Below are positions 16,761-23,966 of a stretch of 36,130 bases of DNA, piece by piece (the first letter of the stretch is position 1; each line of letters starts with the position of its first letter). The DNA is taken from contig CALIIC010000098.1 of NCBI GenBank assembly GCA_938020445.1, forward strand, positions 1 through 36,130. Reading direction: 5' to 3'. The notes under the pieces are model-generated. The model was not told the origin of the DNA, made no database searches, and worked only from the letters and a program-made list of their open reading frames with translations. The stretch is from an uncultured Flavobacteriaceae bacterium. Its GTDB lineage: Bacteria; Bacteroidota; Bacteroidia; Flavobacteriales; Flavobacteriaceae. The position numbers and the translations under genes were made by a program.

Positions 16761-18017
16761 TTATTCTGAACGTAAGGCTTCTATGGGTCGTACTCGAATG
16801 GCACTGTTTGCAGGAATAAACCCTGCCAAGAGCCCGGAAACGATTAAAATAATCAAGGCAACAATGACAACCCCCAGGTTTACGTTCGGATTGGCAAACA
16901 TATCTATTGGGCCGTTCATATCGAGTACGTAATTGATGCCGTAAATGAGCAAGGTGCCAAATACAATCCCGGCCATTCCGGAAATAATGGTCAGAAAAAT
17001 AGACTCCATCAACACTTGCTTTTTGATTGACCATGGCCCTTCGCCCAATGCACGGCGAATTCCGATTTCCTTAGTGCGTTCTTTTACTACGATCAACATA
17101 ATGTTACTAACACCTATGATCCCGGACAATAGCACCAAAATACCCACAAAATAGGCAACGAATTCCAGTGCACCGAACAAGCGTACCACTCTGCTAAACT
17201 GCTCAAACAAATCAAAATGCCCTATAGCCCTTAAATCCTTTGGATGTATCGTATGCCGCTCCTTTAGGAAGGAAAAAATTTGCTCCTTTAAAACCGTAAT
17301 GGGAGTACCATCTATCGCAGTAATAGCCATCCAACCTACATTATTGGCACGATTAAACACCTGCGAAAAGGTAGTGAATGGGGTATAAATATCTTGTTGC
17401 GCCTGATTGTTACCATTTGCATTACTCTTGTGATAGGTACCAATGATCATAAAATTAACCCCATTGACCTTGATATACGTCCCTAAGACCTCCTCACCTT
17501 TGTCGTAGAGACTTTTTCGCACGTCGGTTCCTATCACGGCCACTTTTCTATTCTCCCTGATATCGGAATGATTGATAAACCTACCCGAAGTGATATCCAT
17601 AGGTTGCTGTCGAATGATTTCAGGGTAATCACCATAAATACTAAAAGAACCACTTTTCAGCCCTCTTATCACATTATTATTTCCCTGAAAGCCTCCCGAC
17701 TGATTTCGTGGAGAAACATATCGTAGCCCTGGAATATTATCCCATAGCGCATCTACATCTTCTACCTTAAAGTTGAAATTACGGTCTTTGGGAAGGCCTT
17801 TATATGATTTGGTGACCCCCTGCGACCACATAAACATGGTATTGGTGGCAATATCACCAAAATCGGCACGAATTCCGTTTTCTAGTCCTTTTCCGGCCGC
17901 AAGCAAAATGATTAAAATGAAGATACCCCAGAATACTCCAAAAGCGGTAAGCACCGTTCTGAACCAATTGGCGGTCAGCACCTGTAAAATCTCTGTCCAA
18001 CGATCTCTATTAAACAT
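16761..18017 (-). CDS. MacB/FtsX-type ABC permease, P2 type, copy 1
   Basis: 418 residues with a helix at about 20-42, a periplasmic domain containing D-I-Y-T-P-F-T-T-F-S-Q-V-F-N, and three C-terminal helices. T-K-E-I-G-I-R-R-A-L-G-E is the coupling motif; the last residue of the usual L-G-A is Glu here. The C-terminus I-P-A-N-S-A-I-R-V-R-P-I-E-A-L-R-S-E groups it with 12301-13557, which has exactly the same length. It begins 37 bases after the stop of the first permease and precedes adaptor copy 1 by 62 bases. Confidence 0.92.
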   Translation of the reverse strand: MFNRDRWTEILQVLTANWFRTVLTAFGVFWGIFILIILLAAGKGLENGIRADFGDIATNTMFMWSQGVTKSYKGLPKDRNFNFKVEDVDALWDNIPGLRYVSPRNQSGGFQGNNNVIRGLKSGSFSIYGDYPEIIRQQPMDITSGRFINHSDIRENRKVAVIGTDVRKSLYDKGEEVLGTYIKVNGVNFMIIGTYHKSNANGNNQAQQDIYTPFTTFSQVFNRANNVGWMAITAIDGTPITVLKEQIFSFLKERHTIHPKDLRAIGHFDLFEQFSRVVRLFGALEFVAYFVGILVLLSGIIGVSNIMLIVVKERTKEIGIRRALGEGPWSIKKQVLMESIFLTIISGMAGIVFGTLLIYGINYVLDMNGPIDMFANPNVNLGVVIVALIILIVSGLLAGFIPANSAIRVRPIEALRSE

Positions 18018-18054
18018 GATAGGTTTGCTTATTAATTATTCTAGTACTGTTTTC

Positions 18055-19302
18055 TTATTCATCGCGCAAAGCAACAATTGGTTTAATACGCGCAGCTTTC
18101 CAAGCAGGAAAAAAGCCCGCCAATGCGCCGGCACCGATTAAAAGAAACACAGTGACCAATGCAATGTTAAAATCGATTGACGGATTCACTATATAGTCTA
18201 TTTCGACCATGGGTCCAAAAATTTCCAAGAGCCCCATGCTAAAAATAAGGCCGCCAAATCCGAAAACAGCGGTTACAAAAACCGCCTCATGTAAGATAAG
18301 CCCAATAACCGATATTGGCTTTGCCCCCAAGGCCTTTCGAATACCTATTTCCTTTGTACGTTCCTTGACAATGATCAACATCACATTGCTTACCCCTACG
18401 ATACCAGCTATAATCGTACAAATACCTACAAACCAAAAGAAAAACTCAATACCACTTGAAAGGTTATGAAATCGTTTTACATCCTCCAAGGTATTGAAGG
18501 TATTGATGGCACTAATATCGTCTGGCGCTACCGTATGCACCTGTTTCAAATAGGTTTTTAACTCATTGGTGAATTTTTCCGAGTCGGCTAAAGATTGTTC
18601 AAAGTTCTCTGCCGGTTTTAGGGTAAAGTATAACATATTCAAACGGTCGGCCCCGTTAAACACGCCCTGTGCCGTAGACACTGGCATATAAATTTTTTCT
18701 TCTTCCCTTCCTCCGCCGACATCACCGTATACACCGACAACCTGAAAGCTCAAGCCAGAAATCTCAATATGTTCCCCAATCGGGTTTTCGATACTACCTA
18801 AAAGCTCTTTATGGATTTTGTTGCTAATAACAACAACCTTCGATTTCTGCCGCTGATCGCTATAGTTCAAAAAGCGCCCGTACGTCATATAAGCATTTTC
18901 TAACTGCTGAAAGTCAGGGGAAGTACCCCAAATAGAATAGGCCCCTGATTCTTTCCCATAGTTAATGGAAGCCTGGAAAACACGGTACATGGGAGATTTG
19001 TACTCTAATTTGTCTTGGTGTACTTTTTCAACTACATCGTAGTTCTCATCTCGTAGTTGAATTATGCGACCGGGGTTAAGTCCTTTATATTCTTTGGTGG
19101 TGACCTGGGTCCATACCCCTATCATATTACTGGCATCCCTTTGGAATTCTTTATCGATTCCATTTTGCATGCCTTGCCCAAACCCCAATAAAATAACTAG
19201 AATAAATATTCCGGAGGCAACAGAAATTCCCGTAAGAAACGTCCGCAACTTATTTTTGCGAATCGTATCAAAAATCTCCTGCCATCTTTCGATGTCAAAC
19301 AT
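18055..19302 (-). CDS. MacB/FtsX-type ABC permease, P1 type, copy 1
   Basis: 415 residues from ATG 19300-19302. A longer in-frame start at 19335 adds 11 residues absent from the three paralogs, which all begin M-F-[DN]-R-D or M-W-L-F-D-R-D, so the shorter start is preferred. It has one N-terminal and three C-terminal helices, T-K-E-I-G-I-R-K-A-L-G-A, and a C-terminus P-A-W-K-A-A-R-I-K-P-I-V-A-L-R-D-E shared with 13559-14788. As the first gene of the efflux operon it should carry the promoter. The best candidate is TAACATTTG on the minus strand (19373-19381), which has one extra spacer base compared with TAnnTTTG. The leader is rich in ATCAA units. Confidence 0.9.
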   Translation of the reverse strand: MFDIERWQEIFDTIRKNKLRTFLTGISVASGIFILVILLGFGQGMQNGIDKEFQRDASNMIGVWTQVTTKEYKGLNPGRIIQLRDENYDVVEKVHQDKLEYKSPMYRVFQASINYGKESGAYSIWGTSPDFQQLENAYMTYGRFLNYSDQRQKSKVVVISNKIHKELLGSIENPIGEHIEISGLSFQVVGVYGDVGGGREEEKIYMPVSTAQGVFNGADRLNMLYFTLKPAENFEQSLADSEKFTNELKTYLKQVHTVAPDDISAINTFNTLEDVKRFHNLSSGIEFFFWFVGICTIIAGIVGVSNVMLIIVKERTKEIGIRKALGAKPISVIGLILHEAVFVTAVFGFGGLIFSMGLLEIFGPMVEIDYIVNPSIDFNIALVTVFLLIGAGALAGFFPAWKAARIKPIVALRDE

Positions 19303-19421
19303 TTGATTGGTTTTTTTGATTGATGAGCGCAACACGGGGTCTGCTGCACGCTAATAAGACTTGGGGCAACTACAAATGTTACAATACCAACTCTTAAAAA
19401 AATGTTAAATAAAAAACTTGT

Positions 19422-19637
19422 TTAGCTTTTCATTTTCTTATAAACAACAAAAAACAATACAGCGACCAACACATACGGTATCGCCATCAAATATACAATA
19501 CCATTATTCACCGCTTCGGCAGTTGACGTATTTTCCTCACTCTCCAAAACTGCCCTACACATAGCACACTGCGCCGCCACTAGTTCCGTTCCGAACAGAA
19601 ATATCATTACTACCAATATGTTTATCCTACTTTTCAT
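19422..19637 (-). CDS. Small CxxC membrane protein in the cytochrome oxidase cluster
   Basis: 71 residues. A signal peptide or first helix (residues 5-22) ends in A-A-Q, directly followed by C-A-M-C-R-A-V-L-E. A linker rich in Glu, Ser and Thr leads to one membrane helix (about residues 46-66, G-I-V-Y-L-M-A-I-P-Y-V-L-V-A-V-L-F-F-V) and a basic end (Y-K-K-M-K-S). The topology predicted is a periplasmic CxxC on a single inner membrane anchor. It lies 75 bases after the DUF420 gene at the end of the oxidase assembly cluster. A copper-handling or thiol role would fit the context, but that is inference; I know no characterised homolog. Confidence 0.75.
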   Translation of the reverse strand: MKSRINILVVMIFLFGTELVAAQCAMCRAVLESEENTSTAEAVNNGIVYLMAIPYVLVAVLFFVVYKKMKS

Positions 19638-19712
19638 TTTTAAACTAGATCAAGACTACTCTACAACATTCTTCTTCGGTTCGTAATACAAGGCACTATT
19701 TACATCTTATTG

Positions 19713-20240
19713 TCAATAGTAAGGGGAAATCATCACATAGACCACCACCCCGGTAATCGCTACATACAGCCATATTGGAAAGGTAATGCGAGCAAGTTTA
19801 CGGTGTGCCGTGTATTGTTTTAAATGAGCACGTGCATAGGTTTTCAAAACCAAAGGTATAATTATAATACTCAATAGAATATGGGATATCAGGATAAAAA
19901 AGTACACATAACGCACAACACCTTCACCACCAAAAGAAGTGGACTCCGACGTCATATGATAGGCAATATACAACAAGAGAAATAGAGCCGATAATGCCAC
20001 ACAGCCCGTCATTATATTTTGATGCAACCGCTGCTTTCCATTTTTAATGGCCCATACGGCAATTAACAACAATACCGCTGTAAGGCCATTTATAGAGGCA
20101 TAAATGGGAGGCAGAAAGCCAAGGCGCTCTACATTTGGTATTTTCACACCGAATAAGATCGCCACCACTACTGGCACTACAATGGACACCACCGTAATAA
20201 TCCTATTGAATTTTTTCTCCTTTTCTGCGACTGCTTCCAT
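19713..20240 (-). CDS. DUF420 (CtaM-like) cytochrome oxidase assembly protein
   Basis: 175 residues with about five membrane helices (about 14-31, 47-65, 78-95, 111-133, 151-171). Histidines typical of DUF420 lie at or near helix ends: His73 in R-L-H-Q-N, His95 in A-Y-H, His120 in I-S-H and His146 in T-A-H-R-K. The DUF420 protein CtaM is needed for maturation of heme-A oxidases in Firmicutes. Its place directly after a SCO gene supports the same role here. The start codon shares one base with the SCO stop (TAATG), so the two are translationally coupled. Confidence 0.88.
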   Translation of the reverse strand: MEAVAEKEKKFNRIITVVSIVVPVVVAILFGVKIPNVERLGFLPPIYASINGLTAVLLLIAVWAIKNGKQRLHQNIMTGCVALSALFLLLYIAYHMTSESTSFGGEGVVRYVYFFILISHILLSIIIIPLVLKTYARAHLKQYTAHRKLARITFPIWLYVAITGVVVYVMISPYY

Positions 20241-20968
20241 TACTCTGCCAATAATTTTTTGATATCCTCCCGTAATATAGAAATCTGTTCGGTCTCCCCT
20301 TCTTTGTTTGTGCCCTGTTCTTCCGAAATCATTCCCCGATAATATACAATTGGGTTTCCAAATTGATCCACTCGCGATCGTATATACCCATTCTTATCAA
20401 TCAAAGCAAACAGTCCCGAGTGTTCAAAACCACCGGGCGCTTCTTCGTTTTCGGCAGCAAAAATATAAAAGCCCGCATTGGCCAACTCGTATATATCGGC
20501 GCGATCTCCCGTCATAAGGTTCCAGTCAAGGTCTGTTATTCCATAACGCTCGGCATACGCCTTCAAAACCGATGGGGTGTCATAGTCTGGCGTAATCGAA
20601 AAGGAAGCGATCCCAAAATTTTCTTCCTGACTAAACTCTTCCTGAATCGATACCAGGTTTTTGTTCATAATGGGACAAATGGAAGGGCAACTTGTAAAAA
20701 AGAATTCAACAACATACACCTTTCCTTGATAGTCTTTGTCTGAAATAAGCAAACTGTCCTGATTTAGGAATGTAAAAGAAGGCACGCGTCTCTTCTTCCC
20801 ATTTTGAAGAATAAATGCCAAAGGATCATCATTCGTCTTTAGATTCATGCGATCGTTTTGCACCACCTTTTCAGTTCGTATGCGATCTACAATTTTGGGA
20901 ATGACGATAATACCGAATATGAGGACAATTAGTGAAACCCAAACATAGGTGTAATTTTTTTTGCCCAT
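20240..20968 (-). CDS. SCO1/SenC family copper chaperone
   Basis: 242 residues with an N-terminal membrane anchor (about 8-24) and a thioredoxin-like domain facing the periplasm. All three copper ligands are present: Cys94 and Cys98 in F-T-S-C-P-S-I-C-P and His183 in G-F-E-H-S-G. I-D-K-N-G-Y-I-R follows, as is typical. SCO proteins deliver copper to, or reduce cysteines of, the CuA site of subunit II of cytochrome oxidase. The gene follows a cysteine-free SCO-like gene after 77 bases and is coupled to DUF420. Confidence 0.94.
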   Translation of the reverse strand: MGKKNYTYVWVSLIVLIFGIIVIPKIVDRIRTEKVVQNDRMNLKTNDDPLAFILQNGKKRRVPSFTFLNQDSLLISDKDYQGKVYVVEFFFTSCPSICPIMNKNLVSIQEEFSQEENFGIASFSITPDYDTPSVLKAYAERYGITDLDWNLMTGDRADIYELANAGFYIFAAENEEAPGGFEHSGLFALIDKNGYIRSRVDQFGNPIVYYRGMISEEQGTNKEGETEQISILREDIKKLLAE

Positions 20969-21045
20969 ACATAACTCTTATTTACTCTGCTTCTAGAAAA
21001 TATACTTTGCCAAGAAATAACTATCGCTGTAAAGCTGTTATTCGC

Positions 21046-21678
21046 CTATTCTTCAGTTTTAAGATTATTCTTTTTCAAAGCCAGACGATATTCTGCCAAG
21101 ATAATCTTCACATCATCGACCATTTTATTGTTCAACTCTGCTACCGAATTTGCATTAAACCCGTACTTTGTGCCTTCATCTTCATCAATCTTTCTACCAC
21201 GAAGGTTCAACTCTTTATCAATGATGAAGACATAGGGTGTTGCCAATTGCCCATCCAGTTCTAGATCTGTCTTTAAGGATGCAAACACTTTTTGAATTGC
21301 ATCTTCACTTGCAGATACGAATCGCCATTTTTTTACATCCGTAAAAGCGCCTAGTTCTTTCTTTAATGTTGCCACCTGTGCTTCATTCCCATTTGGGGAC
21401 AGCATTACAAACTGTAAATCATTGAACTCATAAAACCGTTTGTATATTTTCTCATTCAAATTAAAAGTCCCAGCTTTCTGATTTGCAATATCAGACCCTA
21501 GAAATCCCAAAATCGTAATCTGGCCCTTAAATGCTTCAGGACCTCCCAAATAGGCCACATCGGTTACCTTTTCGGTAAGTGTAGGAAGTTTTCCGAAGTT
21601 ATAAGTACCTGATAAAAAAAAGAGATACGCTACAATCGGTAGGACAAAAAGCGTAATTAAGACAAGTGTTTTTTTCAT
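21046..21678 (-). CDS. Cysteine-free SCO-like (thioredoxin-fold) membrane-anchored protein
   Basis: 210 residues with an N-terminal anchor (about 4-22, T-L-V-L-I-T-L-F-V-L-P-I-V-A-Y-L-F-F-L). The fold order resembles the SCO gene next to it: strand Q-I-T-I-L-G-F-L where SCO has V-Y-V-V-E-F-F-F, a long helix, then P-Y-V-F-I-I-D-K-E-L-N-L-R-G-R where SCO has F-A-L-I-D-K-N-G-Y-I-R-S-R. The CxxxC segment is replaced by G-S-D-I-A-N-Q, the copper-ligand His is missing, and the whole protein has no cysteine. If it is a SCO relative, it cannot bind copper in the usual way and may act as a structural assembly factor. Assignment to the fold is by eye. Confidence 0.75.
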   Translation of the reverse strand: MKKTLVLITLFVLPIVAYLFFLSGTYNFGKLPTLTEKVTDVAYLGGPEAFKGQITILGFLGSDIANQKAGTFNLNEKIYKRFYEFNDLQFVMLSPNGNEAQVATLKKELGAFTDVKKWRFVSASEDAIQKVFASLKTDLELDGQLATPYVFIIDKELNLRGRKIDEDEGTKYGFNANSVAELNNKMVDDVKIILAEYRLALKKNNLKTEE

Positions 21679-21736
21679 CTTCTGCTACTTGTTTTTATAG
21701 CCCGTTAGCACTCGTGGCCTTAAAAAAGTGTCTGTA

Positions 21737-21744
21737 CAAAAATA
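21737..21744 (-). promoter_or_regulatory. -7 promoter box of the SCO-like gene
   Basis: The minus strand reads TATTTTTG, an exact TAnnTTTG match, about 58 bases before ATG 21678. It overlaps the T tract of the terminator just upstream. Confidence 0.5.
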
Positions 21745-21769
21745 AAAAAGACGGTGTTGAAACCGTCTT
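21744..21769 (-). terminator. Rho-independent terminator after the subunit IV gene
   Basis: On the minus strand an 8-base-pair hairpin (AAGACGGT with ACCGTCTT, six-base loop; 21762-21769 with 21748-21755) runs directly into a T-rich tract. It starts 32 bases after the subunit IV stop. Confidence 0.8.
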
Positions 21770-21801
21770 ATGATGTTGTTAATTTTATAGAATAACGGTA
21801 C

Positions 21802-22185
21802 TTAAAAATTCCACTTTACAAAACCTTCTTTATATACGGTATATACATAATCGGCTTCGAACAACAGAATAAAGACCAAATAGGCCACCAAGAAAATAGG
21901 GGTCCATACAATGGCTCTTCGCAAAGAAGACTTTTCATCGCGAAGGTGCATAAAATCCCATGCGATATAATACGCTTTTACCAAGGTTAAAATAATGAAA
22001 ATCCAGTTCAACAATTTCATTCCTAAAAATGAATTTCCGGTTAGCATTTTAGGCTTAGTAATACCCAAGGCCACTTCTACTGCCGTTATGATGGATAAGA
22101 AAATCAAAACACCCCAAATTTTGGACGTATTGGATTTAAACTTCAAAAGCCCTCTAAAAATCTCTAATTTATGTTCGTGTGCCAT
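21802..22185 (-). CDS. Cytochrome c oxidase subunit IV family protein
   Basis: 127 residues with three membrane helices (about 23-42, 57-76, 90-112) and the short His-containing N-terminus (M-A-H-E-H-K-L-E-I-F) common in the prokaryotic subunit IV (CyoD/COX4) family. K-A-Y-Y-I-A-W-D-F-M-H-L-R-D-E in and after the second helix is typical. It is a small accessory subunit in the inner membrane, thought to stabilise the oxidase. It lies 58 bases after the long subunit III gene and is followed by a strong terminator, marking the end of the ctaB-III-III-IV transcript. Confidence 0.9.
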   Translation of the reverse strand: MAHEHKLEIFRGLLKFKSNTSKIWGVLIFLSIITAVEVALGITKPKMLTGNSFLGMKLLNWIFIILTLVKAYYIAWDFMHLRDEKSSLRRAIVWTPIFLVAYLVFILLFEADYVYTVYKEGFVKWNF

Positions 22186-22243
22186 TTACTAAAATATTAA
22201 GCCTTTACTTATTACCAACTTTCGATTGTACGAAAGTGAAAAA

Positions 22244-23230
22244 TTATACCAGATAGAAGAAGGTAAATACGAATACCCACACCAAATCTACAAAGTGCCA
22301 ATACAGCCCTACTTTTTCGACCATCTCATAATGGCCTCGGCGTTCATAGGTACCGAGAATCACATTAAAGAAAATGATGATATTGATTACCACCCCTGAA
22401 AATACGTGAAAACCGTGAAAGCCTGTAATGAAGAAAAAGAAATCAGCAAACAATCTACTACCGTACTCGTTACGCACCAAATTTGCTCCTTCTACAACCA
22501 AGGCAGCATCTTTCATTTTCTCTAGTGAAGCCGCTCTACTCAATACTGTTTTTTCACCTTCCTTTTCCCCTTCTTGAATAATTGCCTCTGTACGAATCAA
22601 GACATCGTCATTTGCCTTTAAGCCAGCAGCTACCTCATTGACGGTATACGAAGGCACATAGCCTTCATTGAAAAACCAAACTCCATTTTTGCGTTCATGA
22701 TCTGTGCGCTCGCTTGCAATTTCCTTAGCAAAATCGTCCAAGGCTACGCGTTCTTCGGTTTCCGCACTTACAAACTGTAAAATACGCCCTCCTTTGGTTT
22801 CAATAGCACCATAATCCCCCTTGATAAAAGTTGCCCATTCCCAAGCTTGAGAGCCTACAAAAATAGCACCTCCTATAATGGTGAGGAACATATACCAAAT
22901 AACGGCCGTCTTCTTATTGTTATGACCAGCATCTACTGCCAACACCATTGTTACGGATGACATGATCAATACAAACGTCATGAACGCCACATAATACATC
23001 GGGAAATTTCCGTGAAAAAAGGGTACGTGAGTAAAAACCTCATCCGCAATCGGCCAAGTTTCAATGAACTTGAATCTTGAAAAACCATATGCTGCTAAAA
23101 AACCAGAGAAAGTCAAAGCATCCGACACTAGGAAAAACCACATCATCAATTTGCCATAACTGGCATTTAATGGCTTGTTTCCGCCTCCCCAAACGTTTTC
23201 CTCCGAAGCTGTTGTTACCGATGAATCCAT
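22244..23230 (-). CDS. Heme-copper oxidase subunit III, long form with large insert
   Basis: 328 residues. Five helices are visible: about 28-50, 78-98, 110-131, 261-291 and 308-326. The family motifs F-F-F-F-I-T-G-F-H-G-F-H-V-F-S-G (helix 4) and Y-W-H-F-V-D-L-V-W-V-F (helix 5) are intact. Between helices 3 and 4 is a hydrophilic insert of about 120 residues (138-258) absent from the 193-residue paralog. Lys/Arg in the 2-3 and 4-5 loops place those loops in the cytoplasm, so the insert should be periplasmic. Subunit III stabilises the oxidase and its proton entry. It starts 153 bases after the short subunit III and has its own exact -7 box. Confidence 0.92.
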   Translation of the reverse strand: MDSSVTTASEENVWGGGNKPLNASYGKLMMWFFLVSDALTFSGFLAAYGFSRFKFIETWPIADEVFTHVPFFHGNFPMYYVAFMTFVLIMSSVTMVLAVDAGHNNKKTAVIWYMFLTIIGGAIFVGSQAWEWATFIKGDYGAIETKGGRILQFVSAETEERVALDDFAKEIASERTDHERKNGVWFFNEGYVPSYTVNEVAAGLKANDDVLIRTEAIIQEGEKEGEKTVLSRAASLEKMKDAALVVEGANLVRNEYGSRLFADFFFFITGFHGFHVFSGVVINIIIFFNVILGTYERRGHYEMVEKVGLYWHFVDLVWVFVFTFFYLV

Positions 23231-23258
23231 AAATTATAAAGAATGGTTAAAGTTTGTG

Positions 23259-23266
23259 CAAATTTA
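23259..23266 (-). promoter_or_regulatory. -7 promoter box of the long subunit III gene
   Basis: The minus strand reads TAAATTTG, an exact TAnnTTTG match, 28 bases before ATG 23230. It would allow internal transcription of the long subunit III and subunit IV genes. Confidence 0.5.
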
Positions 23267-23383
23267 CATTTTTTTCGTGCATACAAAAGCTGAATCGTAA
23301 TCAAAACAGACTTTCGTATAAAATATTATTTCAATAGGCCCCAAATCTCCCATTTATTTGTGTTTTTATTCCTCTTTGCACCC

Positions 23384-23965
23384 TTATTTTACAAATGTCA
23401 TAAATACCATTAGGTAAATCCACAACAGGTCTAAAAAATGCCAAAAGGTAGCCCCTAAGGAAAGGCCAAGATATTCCTCTGAGGAATACCTTCCTTTGAG
23501 TTGTTTGTACAAGACTACGGATAACGAGATAATCCCTGCCACCACATGCGCAATATGAACCGCTGCGATCAGAAAAACATAGGACATCTTAATATTACTG
23601 GTGGGGCCGGTAAAATAGTATCCGTTTGCCAGCATTTCTTCAAACCCCCTAAACTGTAGAAAGATGAATACAAACCCAAGTCCCAATGTTGTAAAAAGCA
23701 TTGCGGTACAAAGTGCTATCTTATTCTGTTCAATCGCCTTTCTCGCCACAAAATAAGTAACACTGCTCACTAAGAGCACCGCCGTACTTATCAAAAAAGA
23801 ATTGGGTAGAAGTAATTCAGAAATCCAATCCTCACGGCTACTACTTACAATATAGGCACTGGTCCACCCCGCGAACCCCATTAAAAGACTCACAATACCA
23901 AACCAAAGCATCATTTTCTTGGCCCGGTCCGTTTTGTGTTTTTCGCTTCCCTGTGTTAAATCCAT
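23384..23965 (-). CDS. Heme-copper oxidase subunit III, short form
   Basis: 193 residues, the usual length for the five-helix bacterial subunit III. W-T-S-A-Y-I-V-S near the end of helix 1, E-E-M-L-A-N-G-Y-Y-F-T-G before helix 4, A-A-V-H-I-A-H-V-V-A-G in helix 4, and T-F-W-H-F-L-D-L-L-W-I-Y-L in helix 5 are family motifs. It begins one base after the ctaB stop, so the two are coupled. A second subunit III gene follows directly. The catalytic subunits I and II are not in this window. Confidence 0.92.
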   Translation of the reverse strand: MDLTQGSEKHKTDRAKKMMLWFGIVSLLMGFAGWTSAYIVSSSREDWISELLLPNSFLISTAVLLVSSVTYFVARKAIEQNKIALCTAMLFTTLGLGFVFIFLQFRGFEEMLANGYYFTGPTSNIKMSYVFLIAAVHIAHVVAGIISLSVVLYKQLKGRYSSEEYLGLSLGATFWHFLDLLWIYLMVFMTFVK

Positions 23966-23966
23966 A

